The position numbers were made by a program, and so were the translations under genes. A model generated the notes under the pieces. It made no database searches and was not told where the DNA came from. It was given only the letters and a program-made list of their open reading frames with translations. A stretch of 64,000 nt of DNA from Planctomycetota bacterium. GTDB lineage: Bacteria > Planctomycetota > UBA1135 > JADKAF01. Positions 43,524-53,268 of this stretch are shown here, one piece after another (position 1 is the stretch's first letter; each line of letters starts with the position of its first letter). The DNA is taken from NCBI GenBank assembly GCA_016719295.1, contig JADKAF010000001.1, forward strand, positions 4,154,001-4,218,000, given 5' to 3'.

Positions 43524-44417
43524 ATGGACCTCGTCGTCACCGAACAGCTCGCGAAGTGCTACGGCGCGAGAGCCGCCCTCGCCGGGCTCGACCTCCGCAT
43601 TCCCGAAGGCAGCCTCTTCGGCTTCCTCGGCCCGAACGGCGCCGGCAAGTCGACCACGCTGCGCCTCTTGCTCGGGCTCCTCCGGCCGAGCGCGGGGCGC
43701 GCCTGGCTCTGCGGCTTCGATGCCTGGCGCGAAGGCCGGCAGGCGCGCGCCGAGGTCGGCTACCTGCCGGGCGAGCTGCGCTTGCCGGGCTGGATGAGCG
43801 CCGCGAGCGGGCTCGCCCTCGTCGAGCGCGTGCGGAAGCGCGCTCTCGCACGGGCGGGGCTGCAGCTCGTCGAGCGCCTGCGCCTCGACCCGCGAGTGCC
43901 GGCACGGCAGATGTCGAGCGGCATGCGCCAGAAGCTCGGTCTCGTGCTGGCGCTCGCGCACGAGCCGCGCCTCCTCGTGCTGGACGAGCCCTCGAGCGCG
44001 CTCGATCCGCTCGTGCAGCTCGAGCTGCAGGCGATCCTGCGCGAGCGCTCACGAGCCGGCACGACGATCGTCTTCTCCAGCCACTCGCTCGCCGAGGTCG
44101 ATGGCCTCTGCGAGCGCGTCGCGATCCTGCGCGAAGGCCGTCTCGTCGCGCACGAGAGCCTGGCCACGCTGCGCGCCCTGGCTCCTCGCCATGTGGTTCT
44201 GCGCTTCGAGAGAGCACGGGTCGGCGAGCCGCCGGCGTTCCTCGAGCTGGAGACGCGGACGCCCACGCTCTGGCGCGGCACGCTCTGCGGCCCGGTGCAG
44301 GAGCTGCTGCGCTGGGCCGCCGCCGAGTCGATCGCCGACCTCTCGCTCGGCGAAGCCGACTTGGAGTCGCTCTTCCATCGCCATTACCGCGGCGAATCCA
44401 ACTCGGTGAGCGCATGA
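43524..44417 (+). CDS. ABC transporter ATP-binding protein
   Basis: A 297-residue ABC ATPase with Walker A GPNGAGKST, a degenerate signature MSSGMRQKLG in place of LSGGQ, Walker B LLVLDEPSSALDP and H-loop FSSHSLAEV. Residues after about 215 form the extra C-terminal domain common to ABC-2-type exporters. It overlaps the permease gene by 4 bp (ATGA), so the two form one transporter. The ABC-2 type usually exports drugs, lipids or polysaccharides, or acts in gliding or cytochrome systems; the substrate is unknown here. AGGGA precedes ATG 43524. Confidence 0.93.
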   Translation: MDLVVTEQLAKCYGARAALAGLDLRIPEGSLFGFLGPNGAGKSTTLRLLLGLLRPSAGRAWLCGFDAWREGRQARAEVGYLPGELRLPGWMSAASGLALVERVRKRALARAGLQLVERLRLDPRVPARQMSSGMRQKLGLVLALAHEPRLLVLDEPSSALDPLVQLELQAILRERSRAGTTIVFSSHSLAEVDGLCERVAILREGRLVAHESLATLRALAPRHVVLRFERARVGEPPAFLELETRTPTLWRGTLCGPVQELLRWAAAESIADLSLGEADLESLFHRHYRGESNSVSA

Positions 44418-45226
44418 ACCTCGGCTTGCTGCACCGCGCCGCGCGCGAAGCGCTTGGGCTGACCATGCTCTGCGGGCTCGGCATCTTCCTCTTCCAGCTC
44501 CTCTTCGCGCTTCTGACCCCGGTCTTGGCGCAGGACTTCAGCGACCAGTTCCTGAAGACGCGCATGTCGCGCTTCTTCCTCTCCGCGATGCTCGGCGCCG
44601 AAATCGACTCCGCAGGTCCGAGCCTCTTCGCCGCGATCGCCTGGACGCATCCCGTCCAGCTCACGCTGATCTTCTGGCATGCCATCGCCTCGGCGACGCG
44701 CGTTCCCGCCGCCGAGGTCGAGCGCGGGACGATCGACCTGCTGCTCGGCTGGCCTGTCTCGCGCTGGCAGGTCTTCGCCGCCGAGCTCGCGGTGTTCGCG
44801 CTCTCCAGCGCGCTGATCGTGCTCGTCGCTCTCGGAGGCTCGAGGCTCGGGCTCTGGCTGAGCGGCGCGAGCGATGGTCCGGGCCTCTCGAGCGCTTGCG
44901 CCATCGCGCTCAATCTCTATGCGCTCTGCCTGGCCTTGGGCGGCCTCGCTTGGCTCTGCTCCGCCGGCGCCGAGCGGCGCGGTCGCGCCATCGCGACGCC
45001 CGTCGTGCTCGTGCTGGTCTCGATGCTGATCAACTTCCTCGCGCCGGTCTGGGAGCCGGCGAAGTCACTCTCGTTCCTGAGCGTGCTGCACTATTACCAG
45101 CCGTTCGCGAGCTTCGCCCGCGGCGCATGGCCCTTCGGCGAAGTAGCGGTGCTGCTCGCGTTCGCGGTCGTTACCAGCGCCCTGGCCGCGCTCTGGTTCC
45201 AGCGCCGCGACCTGCGCGCGGGCTAG
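44414..45226 (+). CDS. ABC-2 type transporter permease
   Basis: A 270-residue membrane protein with about six hydrophobic segments: about 18-40, 80-100, 117-138, 155-178, 185-210 and 240-262. The motif EVERGTIDLLLGWPVSRWQV between TM2 and TM3 is typical of ABC-2 permeases (E-[RE]-G-T-[LI]-[DE]-L-L-L). It is coupled by a 4-bp overlap to the ATP-binding gene and completes the transporter. No accessory gene follows in the same unit; the next gene starts after 62 bp. Confidence 0.9.
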   Translation: MNLGLLHRAAREALGLTMLCGLGIFLFQLLFALLTPVLAQDFSDQFLKTRMSRFFLSAMLGAEIDSAGPSLFAAIAWTHPVQLTLIFWHAIASATRVPAAEVERGTIDLLLGWPVSRWQVFAAELAVFALSSALIVLVALGGSRLGLWLSGASDGPGLSSACAIALNLYALCLALGGLAWLCSAGAERRGRAIATPVVLVLVSMLINFLAPVWEPAKSLSFLSVLHYYQPFASFARGAWPFGEVAVLLAFAVVTSALAALWFQRRDLRAG

Positions 45227-45288
45227 AGGGGCGGAGCACAACTCCTGTACCCCCTCAAGCCGCGCTCCGGCTCGGCCGATGCCGCGGC

Positions 45289-46089
45289 ATGGACCTCCGC
45301 CGCGTCGCCAAGAAGATCGCCACGGGCTTCCGTCAGTACCTCGGCCGCCTCACCGTCGCCGACCGCTACCTGCGCGGTGAGGGCTTGGAGATCGGGGCTC
45401 TGCAGGATCCCCTCCCGCTCCCGAAGGGCGCGCGCGCGCGCTACGTCGACATCGCGACGACCGAGGAGCTGCGCAAGCTCTATCCCCGCAAGAAGCGCCG
45501 CCACTTGGTCGAGGTCGACATCGTCGACAATGGCGAGACCTTGGCGACGGTCGAGGACGACTCGCAGGACTTCATCATCGCGAACCACTTCTTCGAGCAC
45601 GTCGAGGACCCACTGCTCACGCTGCGGAACCTGCTGCGCGTCGTGCGCCCCGGCGGCGTGGTCTTCCTCTCCATCCCCGACAAGCGCTTCATCTTCGACA
45701 AGGACCGCGCGACCACGACCTTCGAGCACGTGGTGCGCGATCACGAGCAGGGCCCGGAGTCCTCGCGCCACGCGCATTACGAGGACGTGGTGCGCAATGC
45801 CGAGAAGGTCATCGAGGAGGCCGCCGTCGAGGCTCGCGTCGCGGTGCTGGAGTGGCAGGAGTACCGCATCCATTTCCACTGCTGGACGCAGACCGAGTTC
45901 CTGGATCTGCTCGTCCAGCTCCAGCGCCGCGAGGGCTTTCCCACCTTCGACGTCGAGCACTTCGCGAAGAACCAGGACGAGATGGTGGTCGTGCTGCGGA
46001 AAGCGATGCAGGCGCTCCCGGCGTCTCCTGAAGCGTCACACGCGGCGGGGTCTTCGCAGCGCTGCAGCCCTTCGCCAACCCCGGCATGA
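45289..46089 (+). CDS. SAM-dependent methyltransferase (Methyltransf_11 type)
   Basis: A 266-residue soluble protein. The Rossmann-type core reads GLEIGALQDPLPLP (a variant of motif I), VDIATTEELRKLYP, DFIIANHFFEHVEDPLLTLR and VVRPGGVVFLSIPDKRFIFD. The ANHFxEHVEDP and VVRPGG blocks are diagnostic for this methyltransferase class, often linked to glycan or lipopolysaccharide biosynthesis. The substrate is unknown. The C-terminal 25 residues are low in conservation (PASPEASHAAGSSQ). A hairpin lies beyond the stop at 46133-46165. Confidence 0.88.
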   Translation: MDLRRVAKKIATGFRQYLGRLTVADRYLRGEGLEIGALQDPLPLPKGARARYVDIATTEELRKLYPRKKRRHLVEVDIVDNGETLATVEDDSQDFIIANHFFEHVEDPLLTLRNLLRVVRPGGVVFLSIPDKRFIFDKDRATTTFEHVVRDHEQGPESSRHAHYEDVVRNAEKVIEEAAVEARVAVLEWQEYRIHFHCWTQTEFLDLLVQLQRREGFPTFDVEHFAKNQDEMVVVLRKAMQALPASPEASHAAGSSQRCSPSPTPA

Positions 46090-46132
46090 GCACCGATCGT
46101 CGCGTTGCCTGACCCCGGTTCGCTCCGGATGC

Positions 46133-46165
46133 TGCTGAGATCCCGCTGCGGCGCAGTTCTCAGCA
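46133..46165. terminator. Hairpin between converging genes
   Basis: TGCTGAGA (46133-46140) pairs with TCTCAGCA (46158-46165), with an inner CTGCG-G-CGCAG stem. It lies between the methyltransferase stop and the end of the minus-strand lipoprotein gene. Confidence 0.55.
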
Positions 46166-46205
46166 ACGCGATCCACGCGCGAGCTCGAGCCCGACGACCG
46201 CTCGG

Positions 46206-46751
46206 TCACCGCGCCGCGTCGCTCGCGGCGTAGACGCGAGAGGCCGCCTCGCGCGCGCTCGCTCCGATCGCGCCGCGCACGGCGCTCACCGCGAAGCGCC
46301 CGCCGCTCTGCGTCGCACCGAGCCAGACGCCTTCGAGCCAGAGGGCGCAGGTTCCGTCATTGCGCATGTGATGGCGCGCGCGATCGACCAGCGCGACGCC
46401 GAGCGCGCTGTCGTCGAGCAGCACGGTGAGGCGCTGGTCACCGCCGTCGAGCCCGAGATGCGCATCCCCGACATGCGCGCCGCCGTCGCGCAGCTCGAGC
46501 GCGATCGGCAGCTTCAACGTGGTGCCGCTCCCGCCTTCGCGTGCGCGTGCCGAGAGCCAAGCGAGCAGCTCCGCTCGATCTGCGATCGCGGGTCCCGGCT
46601 CGAAGCTCCTCTCGACCTCGTCCGTCATCGGACCGGGCGTGTTCGCCAGGCTCGCCTCGCTCTCCCCGGAGCCGCTGGTCTGCGAGCATGCACCCAGCAG
46701 AGCGAGCGAGAGGAGCGGGAGGGAGAACGCCGCGGCAAAGGACGAACGCAT
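46206..46751 (-). CDS. Small lipoprotein of unknown function
   Basis: A 181-residue predicted lipoprotein: signal MRSSFAAAFSLPLLSLALLGAC with lipobox LLGAC. The mature part begins SQTSGSGESEAS and contains an LLDDSALGVALVDRARHHM segment. No domain was recognised. ATG 46751 with GAGG eight bases upstream was preferred to an upstream in-frame start because it yields a clean lipoprotein signal. It diverges from the rhomboid gene. Confidence 0.75.
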   Translation of the reverse strand: MRSSFAAAFSLPLLSLALLGACSQTSGSGESEASLANTPGPMTDEVERSFEPGPAIADRAELLAWLSARAREGGSGTTLKLPIALELRDGGAHVGDAHLGLDGGDQRLTVLLDDSALGVALVDRARHHMRNDGTCALWLEGVWLGATQSGGRFAVSAVRGAIGASAREAASRVYAASDAAR

Positions 46752-46841
46752 GCAGGAGACCTCGGGACGGTGCCTCATGGTAGTCTCCGCCCGCGCGCAA
46801 GGAAGGCTGCGCTTCAGGCTGGATCACGCGAGCTGACGCCC

Positions 46842-48434
46842 TTGGAGACACTTCCGGTCCTCGCACTCCTCGCCGCGATGAACAGCGCGATCGCGCTCGT
46901 GGTGACGCTGCGCAGCCCCCCGTTCCCCGGGCGCGCGAGGGCGATCCTCCAGCACCTCGCGATCGGCGTGGCGGGAGCGCTCGCGTATGCGCGGCGCGAG
47001 GATGGCCTTGCCTGGGTCGCGTTCCTCGCTTGGCTCCTGCTCGCGCTCGTGCCCGCGCTCGCCTCGCGTTGGCTGCAGCGGCTCGTGCTGCAGCGGCGGT
47101 ACTCCGTGGCGAAGCCCCTCGGCAGGCTGATCGGCCTGCTCGCGCCGCGGGCGTTCCCGCGCGAGCTCCTGCGGCTCATCGACGCGTATCTACACCTGCA
47201 CGCCGGCCGCACCGCCGAGGGCACGACTCTCCTGCGCGAGCTCGCGGCACGGAGAGGACCCGCACGCTCTGCCGCAGCGCGCGCGCTCTCTGCGCTCGAA
47301 GGCACCTGGGTCGCGCGTCTCGAGGAGCTCGAGCGCGCTCGAGCCGAACAGCGCGCCCGCGGAATCCTCCACCTCGATGCGTTGGCGGAGCTCGCCAGCG
47401 CGCGGGCCGAGTCCGGTGACATCCTCGGCTCGCTCGAGCTCCGCGCGCAGCTGAGGCGCTCGCCCGCGCCGCGGCGCACGCCGGTGGAACGCGCGCTGGA
47501 GCAGCTCGAGTGCTTGGCGTATGGCGGTCGTCCGCGCGGCGTCGCGGCCCTCTGCGCCGGCGCCCTCGCAGCGCTGCCCGCGACCGAGCGCCGGCTCTGG
47601 CTCGCCACCGCCGCGCTGCGCCGCGGAGAGCGCGCGCTCGCAAGAGCCGAGCTCCTCGCCCTGCACCCGCTGGTCGATCCGCTGCGCCGACGCCTGGTGG
47701 AGCGCCGCCTCGCCGAGTGCGAATCCGCAGCTCCTGCGATCGATGAGGCCGCGCAAGCCGAGCTCGCCGCGCTCGAAGCGCAGGCGATCGAGGAGCAAGA
47801 GCTCTTCCTGGCGCTCGAGAGCCGTCCGCTCCGCGCGCCGGTGACCCTCGCGTTGCTAGGAGCCTTGCTGGCCGTCTTCGCGTGGGAGGAGCTGCGCGGC
47901 GGGAGCACCTCGCTCGAAGTGCTCTACGAGATGGGAGCGCTCTACGCGCCCGCGGTCGCCGACGGCGAGCATTGGCGCCTCGGCGCCGCGCTCTTTCTGC
48001 ACTACGGCGCGCTGCACCTCTCCCTGAACGCGCTCGCTCTGCTCGCTTGGGGTCCGCCGCTCGAGCGGAACCTAGGCCGCTCTCGCTTCGCGTTGCTCTA
48101 CTTCGGTGCGGGCCTGCTCTCGATGATCAGCGTGGTCGCCGCTGCGCGCTGGCAAGGCGGCCCGAGCGGCATCCTGGTCGGCGCCTCGGGCGCGATCCTG
48201 GGATTGCTCGGCGCAGCGCTCGCGGATCTCGTCGCGCGACGCCGCCGGCGCTCCTCTCCCTGGCTCGAGCGCCATCTGCGCTTCTTGCTCCTGCTGCTCG
48301 CGCTGCAGGTCGCGTTCGATCTGCTCGTGCCGCAGGTGAGCCAGCTCGGTCATCTCGCCGGTGCCGCGGCCGGTTTCGCTCTAGGACTCGTGCTGCGGCG
48401 CGAGCGCGAGATCGCGCCGTCTCCGCTCACCTGA
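46842..48434 (+). CDS. Rhomboid family intramembrane serine protease
   Basis: A roughly 530-residue membrane protein. The N-terminal part has two or three hydrophobic segments (about 1-75), then about 250 residues rich in Arg/Ala/Glu helices that resemble a degenerate TPR region, then the rhomboid core (about 325-520). The core includes HWRLGAALFLHYGALHLSLN, the catalytic Ser in ILVGASGAILGLLGA (GxSG) and the catalytic His in GHLAGAAAGFALG. Rhomboids cleave membrane-anchored substrates. The start is uncertain: TTG 46842 or ATG 46878 (12 residues shorter), neither with a clear Shine-Dalgarno. Confidence 0.88.
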   Translation: METLPVLALLAAMNSAIALVVTLRSPPFPGRARAILQHLAIGVAGALAYARREDGLAWVAFLAWLLLALVPALASRWLQRLVLQRRYSVAKPLGRLIGLLAPRAFPRELLRLIDAYLHLHAGRTAEGTTLLRELAARRGPARSAAARALSALEGTWVARLEELERARAEQRARGILHLDALAELASARAESGDILGSLELRAQLRRSPAPRRTPVERALEQLECLAYGGRPRGVAALCAGALAALPATERRLWLATAALRRGERALARAELLALHPLVDPLRRRLVERRLAECESAAPAIDEAAQAELAALEAQAIEEQELFLALESRPLRAPVTLALLGALLAVFAWEELRGGSTSLEVLYEMGALYAPAVADGEHWRLGAALFLHYGALHLSLNALALLAWGPPLERNLGRSRFALLYFGAGLLSMISVVAAARWQGGPSGILVGASGAILGLLGAALADLVARRRRRSSPWLERHLRFLLLLLALQVAFDLLVPQVSQLGHLAGAAAGFALGLVLRREREIAPSPLT

Positions 48435-48499
48435 GATCGCTTGTGGCTTTCGCGCACGCGTGCGAGGCTCACCCGCTCCCGTCTACCGAAGGAACTGAG

Positions 48500-48880
48500 A
48501 TGCACTCCTCGCTACGCCTCGCGCCGCTGGCGCTCCTCCTCGCCGTCCTTCCCGCGTGCAGCAGCGACTCGCCGCAGGAAGCCAACATGAAGGCCGGTCT
48601 CGGCGTCCTCGATCAGATGGTCGCGGCGCTCGAGAAGGTGAGCTCGAAGGAGACCGCACAGAAAGCCGCCGAGACGATCAAGGGCTTGGTGCCGCAGATG
48701 AAGAAGCTCGCCGAAGCCGGCAAGGCCTTGGGCGAGCCGGCGAAGGAGCTGAAGGACAAGTACGAGCCGCAGATGAAGGCGCTCCAGGAGCGCATGATGG
48801 CGGCCATGGGCAAGCTGATGAGCTATCCCGAGGAAGCCGAAGCCATCGGGAAGTCCATGCAGGAAGCCGACTTCCAGTAG
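48500..48880 (+). CDS. Small helical lipoprotein
   Basis: A 126-residue predicted lipoprotein with signal MHSSLRLAPLALLLAVLPAC (lipobox LPAC) and a Lys/Glu/Ala/Met-rich helical body (about 30-126), for example KAGLGVLDQMVAALEKV. AAGGA lies 7 bp before the ATG. No family was recognised. It follows the rhomboid gene by 65 bp on the same strand and may be co-transcribed. A strong hairpin follows. Confidence 0.8.
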   Translation: MHSSLRLAPLALLLAVLPACSSDSPQEANMKAGLGVLDQMVAALEKVSSKETAQKAAETIKGLVPQMKKLAEAGKALGEPAKELKDKYEPQMKALQERMMAAMGKLMSYPEEAEAIGKSMQEADFQ

Positions 48881-48913
48881 TCGAGCCCGGCGGCTTCGCT
48901 CGCCGCAGCGCCC

Positions 48914-48966
48914 GAGAACGCCGCCGCCCGTGTCGCTCGACGAGCGACACGGGCGGCGATGTTCTC
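48914..48966. terminator. Long near-perfect palindrome between converging genes
   Basis: CGCCGCCCGTGTCGCTCG (48922-48939) and its exact reverse complement (48941-48958) surround the single base A48940; GAGAAC (48914-48919) and GTTCTC (48961-48966) extend the stem beyond a 2-base mismatch. It separates the small lipoprotein gene from the converging Bax-inhibitor-like gene, a position fitting a two-way terminator. Confidence 0.65.
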
Positions 48967-49020
48967 AGACGCTGCGCCAGCAAGGATCAGAGGGCAGCAT
49001 CATCGCCGCCGCTCAGCCTC

Positions 49021-49752
49021 TCAGTCGCGATCGTTGGCGAGCGACATCAGGAGCTGCAAGACATACCAAAAGAGCAGCGCCACCGAGGCGAAGAGCGCCA
49101 GCGACGCGGCGACATGCTGCGTGGTGCGGTAGTGGTGCAGGATGTTCGAGGTCTGGTACACGATGGCGAGGCCGGCGAAGGCGATCATCGCGCCCGTGAA
49201 GAAGATGCCGAGCGAGAAGCCGAAGAGGGCCGACGCGAGGATGATGCCGATGGCGGCAAAGCCCGCCACCGAGAGGAACCCGCCGAGCGCAGAGAAGTCC
49301 TTGCGGGTGATGAAGACGACGCCGGTGAGGCCGGCGAAGACCGCGCCGGTGACGACGGCCGCCGTCGCGATCAGGTTAGAGCCGGGGAATCGAATCGTCG
49401 CGATGTAGAGCAACGGCAGCAGGATCACCGCCTCGGCGACGACGTAGAGCGTGAGACCGAGGTACTGCTTCCCCACGGAGACCTCGCTCCGCGCCCACTT
49501 CTCGGCGACCCAGCTGACGACCATGAAGAGCCCGAGCACGACCAGCCAGGAAACCGGGCTGGCGAACATCGCGCGAACGAGGTTCTCCGTCCCCGGCAGC
49601 GACAGCAGGAGCGCCTCCAGGATCGCGAGCGCGCCGAGCGCACCGGCGACGTGCGTGTAGGTGCGGCGGATGAATGCGGCGCGCTCCGTGGCCACGGCCT
49701 GGATCGCGGGCTCGTCGAGATAGCGGTAGGTGGGTTCCGTGTAGCTGGTCAT
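49021..49752 (-). CDS. Bax inhibitor-1 / YccA family membrane protein
   Basis: A 243-residue protein with seven transmembrane segments of the BI-1/YccA/YetJ family. It shows ERAAFIRRTYTHVAGALGAL at the start, the central KQYLGLTLYVVAEAVILLPLL, TGVVFITRKDFSALGGFL and the C-terminal SNILHHYRTTQHVAASLALF. Bacterial relatives act as pH-sensitive calcium leak channels or modulators of FtsH. Length is normal. It is a single gene between converging and diverging neighbours. Confidence 0.92.
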   Translation of the reverse strand: MTSYTEPTYRYLDEPAIQAVATERAAFIRRTYTHVAGALGALAILEALLLSLPGTENLVRAMFASPVSWLVVLGLFMVVSWVAEKWARSEVSVGKQYLGLTLYVVAEAVILLPLLYIATIRFPGSNLIATAAVVTGAVFAGLTGVVFITRKDFSALGGFLSVAGFAAIGIILASALFGFSLGIFFTGAMIAFAGLAIVYQTSNILHHYRTTQHVAASLALFASVALLFWYVLQLLMSLANDRD

Positions 49753-49898
49753 GGGCGGCGGGCTCCGTTCCCGCTGGCGGATCTGGGTCTCTTCGGGGAG
49801 GGATGCTAGGCGAAGCGCTGGGCCTCCGGAAGGGTCGAGCCTGGTGAACCCACGGCGCCCGCCCTCCGTTCCGCTGCCGCGCGGAGCGCCCGCTCCCT

Positions 49899-51197
49899 AT
49901 GTCTCTCTCGTCTCGCCGAGCCGCCGCCATGAGCCTTCCGCTTCTCGTCCTCTCTACCTCCGCCGTTCTCCTGCTCGGCCTCGCCGCGCGCGCGCAGGAA
50001 GCCGCGCCGCCCGTCGTCGAGATCCCGGTGACGGGCTTCCTCTCCGATGGGCAGCGCGACGCGAAGCGCCAGGAGCTCGCGAAGGCTACGCCAGCCGCGG
50101 TCCTGCCTCTTCGCGCCCACTCCTCGACTCCGGTGCGCGCGCTGCAGCACGTCGTGGAGCTCGCGCGGGAAGGAGCGCCGGCGCCGTGGCAGCGCTTCGC
50201 GGTCGAGCTCGGCGAGGACGCGCCGGCGCGCCTCGAGCTCGAGCTCCCCCGCGCCGACGACGCGTCGCGAGCCACCGTGCACCTCCAGCTCAGCGTCGTC
50301 GAGCCCGGGATGGCGATGCTCCGCCAGGCCGTCGACGGACGAGCCCGCATCGATTGGCGAGCACCTCAGTGTTACCTCGAGCCGGAGCCGGTGGAACGCT
50401 ACCTGCGCGGAACGACGCGCGCGCGACGAGCGCAGGAGCTCGCGCTGGCGAACGGCCATGCGCTGCCCGCGCTCCCCGAAGGCGCGCTCTTCGCCTCGGA
50501 TGCCGATCGCGAGCGCGAGAGCTGGCCACGCCTCTACCAGCAGAGCGTCTTCACCTCGCCCTTCGCGCAGAACGCGATCGCGTTCGATCGCGCCGCTCGC
50601 TCCCCGTTGAGGATCCTCCTCTACACGATCTGGCGGCGCAGCGCGGGTCAGGAGCAGCCCGCGATCTACGCGCGCAGCTTCGATCTCGAAGGTCTCGATG
50701 CCGCGCTGCGGAGGCTCGCCCTCGAAACGACGGAACCCGCCGCACCTCGTCCCGCGCTCGCGATCGGGCTCTCGAGTGACACGGTGCTCGGCTGGAGCAT
50801 CGCCAAGCCGCAGCGCAACGGGCAGAGCGCGGAGCCGCGTCGCGCGGTGCTCCTCTCGAAGCCGGGCTTCGCTCCGTACTGGCTCGCCTCTCCGACCTTC
50901 GACAAGCACGTCGAGTTCGCCGGAACGCCGCAGCTCCACGCGGATCGCCGACAAGTACCGCTCTACTACGATGCTCTGGGCTGGTCGGTGCAACTCGAAG
51001 ACCTCGCGGAGGTCGCAGCCTTCCTGCGAGCAACGCCTCCCGAGCCTGGTTCTCCTCGGCTCGATCAGCTCTTCGATCGCCCCGCACTCGCACTCGATCT
51101 GGCGTCGACCTATGTGCCCGCAGCGCTCCTCGATGCGGAGCGGCGCCTCCTCGACTTCGCGCCTCTGCAAGCGCTGAGGAAGCCGACGACGAAGTAG
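49899..51197 (+). CDS. Secreted protein of unknown function
   Basis: A 432-residue exported protein with a signal segment (about 10-33, LPLLVLSTSAVLLLGLAARA). The mature part carries no domain I recognise; visible landmarks are LPLRAHSSTPVRALQHVVEL (about 70), RLYQQSVFTSPFAQNAIAF (about 213) and SPTFDKHVEFAGTPQLHADR (about 335). ATG 49899 was used; ATG 49929 would also give a signal peptide. The next gene, also secreted and unknown, follows by 70 bp. Confidence 0.75.
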   Translation: MSLSSRRAAAMSLPLLVLSTSAVLLLGLAARAQEAAPPVVEIPVTGFLSDGQRDAKRQELAKATPAAVLPLRAHSSTPVRALQHVVELAREGAPAPWQRFAVELGEDAPARLELELPRADDASRATVHLQLSVVEPGMAMLRQAVDGRARIDWRAPQCYLEPEPVERYLRGTTRARRAQELALANGHALPALPEGALFASDADRERESWPRLYQQSVFTSPFAQNAIAFDRAARSPLRILLYTIWRRSAGQEQPAIYARSFDLEGLDAALRRLALETTEPAAPRPALAIGLSSDTVLGWSIAKPQRNGQSAEPRRAVLLSKPGFAPYWLASPTFDKHVEFAGTPQLHADRRQVPLYYDALGWSVQLEDLAEVAAFLRATPPEPGSPRLDQLFDRPALALDLASTYVPAALLDAERRLLDFAPLQALRKPTTK

Positions 51198-51267
51198 GGC
51201 CTCTCGGCTTGCCGCGGAGCGCGAGGCCCGGCTAGCGTTCCGCCGTCGGATCTCGAGGCTTAGCTGC

Positions 51268-53252
51268 ATGCGCGCGGTCTTCCTCGCCTCCCTCGCATTC
51301 GCGCTCGTCGGAGTCGGTGCGTGGCTCGTCTTATCACCGGCGCCGGGAGAGCCGGCTCCGCGAGCGCTCGCGGAGTCGAAGAGCTCTGGCTCGAGCGATG
51401 CAGCTGGCGAGCTTCGGGCCGAGCTCTCGACCGCTCGTGCCGAGTCGCTCCCTGCTTCCGCCGGCGATCCGGAGATCGAGGCCTCGGCGAGCAGAGCCGA
51501 CTCCCTCACTTGCGCCGAGCTCTTCCGCCCCGGCGACCTCTGGGTGCGCTGGCTCGATCGCGAAGGGCGGCCCACCTCGGCGCCGGATGCGGTCCTGGTC
51601 GGCCGCGAGGCCAGCGACGATCTCTATTGGCTGCCGAGACACACGCGACACGCGGAGCAGCTCTGGAGCATCGCGTCCCGTAGCGAGGTGGTCATCGCCC
51701 TGCGCGAGCAGCGCGCGCGGCTTCGCATCAACGACATCTTCCCACGCGAAGCGTTCGTGGAGATCACTTACGAGCCGCAGCGCACGACACCCCACGATCT
51801 GCGCCTGCCACCGCATGCCTCGCTCGTCGTCGTCGTAGAGAACGGGGCGCTCGCCCTACCTTCGAACTCAAGCTGCAAGCTGAGCATCGCCAACCACGGC
51901 GAACGGCTCCGTGATCACCGCGAGCGCAGCGGAACGCTCGGCGCCGAGCTCTCGATCCCGAGGGTCAGCCTAGATACGGAGCTCGAGCTCACCGCCATCG
52001 CATTCCGCAAGCAGCTCCAGGAGACGCGCGTCGTGCGCACGCCCTCGGTCGATGGGCAGACAGCACGCGTGATCTTGAGCTTCGGCACGAGCGCGCCTTT
52101 GCTGCGAGGAATGGTACGCGACGACCTCGGCGCACCGCTCGCCGAAACGACGCTGCACGCGCTCCTGAAACGCGGACACGAAGAGACAGGCGCGACGTTG
52201 CTCACGACGCCCGATGGACGCTTCTTCTGGTCGCCGGAGCTCGCGGGCGATGGACCCTGGCGCGCGACGCTCGCGCTCTCGACGAGCGCGGGCCTCAGAG
52301 CGACCGTAGGTGAGCTCGAGATCCCCGCTACGGGGGTCGTGGATCTAGGCACGTTGGAGCTCCACGCGCGTTCCCCGGCGGCTCCCGAACGATCGAGCTG
52401 CGGCTCGAGGATCTGGGCGAGCTCGGCGGACAGGCGTTGCTGCCACCAGGCCCGATCCCGCCGATTGCGCTGCGATTGCGGAGCGTCGCGTCCGGAGCTC
52501 TCGCCACGGTCGAGCGCGAGCGCACGCGCCTCAACGCCAAGAGCCGCTTCCAGTGGTTCAACGTCCCAGCGGGTCGCTACGAGCTGGACGTAGCGTTCGA
52601 GCCCCGCGATCACGAGTGCGAGGCGATACCCTTGCTCACGCTGCGCGATTTGGTAGTGCCTGTCGGAGGCGCCTGCGCCGACCTCCGACTCGATCCCCTC
52701 GACCTGCGCCCGCTGCTCTCCGTCTTCACCTTCGAGCTTCGCGGAGCCCCGAGCGAGCGCGACCCGAGTCGCGACAGGCTCTGGCATCGCGGTGACCAAG
52801 CACGGACGAACGCCTGGGGATCTTTGCCCTCTGCCAAGGGATCAACATTCACGTGGATCCTTCCTCGTGGCGCTCGGGACTTCCGCTTCGACTTCCATCG
52901 CTGTCGACGCATCGAGCTGCGCTCGACCTCCGAAGGCTGCATCCTCACCGCCGCTCCGGCGTATCGAGTTCGCGTGGAGATCGGGACACCTGATTCCATG
53001 CAGGAGCAAGTGCCCAAGGACGATGCGCCGAGTTTCACCATGAAAGGCGAACCGTGGGTCTTCATCGAAGCGAACCAGATCTCGGCCGGGATCTTCGAGT
53101 TCGAGACGCCGATTCCCGGAACGATGGAGATCTGCGGACCGATCGCGGAGACCGAGGAGGAAGGGGACGGCTTCGGGGGCAGCTCACCCTCCGCTCGGAT
53201 CGCGATCGCAGATACGACCGAGCTGCAGGAGTTCCGCGTGCAGCTCCGCTGA
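51268..53252 (+). CDS. Secreted protein of unknown function, frameshifted near 52373
   Basis: Reading from ATG 51268 gives a signal segment (MRAVFLASLAFALVGVGAWL), a Ser/Ala/Glu-rich linker and beta-rich sequence, including PLLRGMVRDDLGAPLAETTL (about 275), typical of carboxypeptidase-regulatory-like domains. After LGTLELHARS the frame becomes Arg/Ser-rich nonsense, while another frame continues with sensible sequence (TIELRLEDLGELGGQALLPP) to a stop at 53252. Restoring one C to the CCCC run at 52373-52376 joins both parts into about 661 residues. Either a true mutation or an assembly indel; the downstream half shows no decay, which favours the latter. Confidence 0.72.
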
Positions 53253-53268
53253 GCGCACGGCGAGTCTC

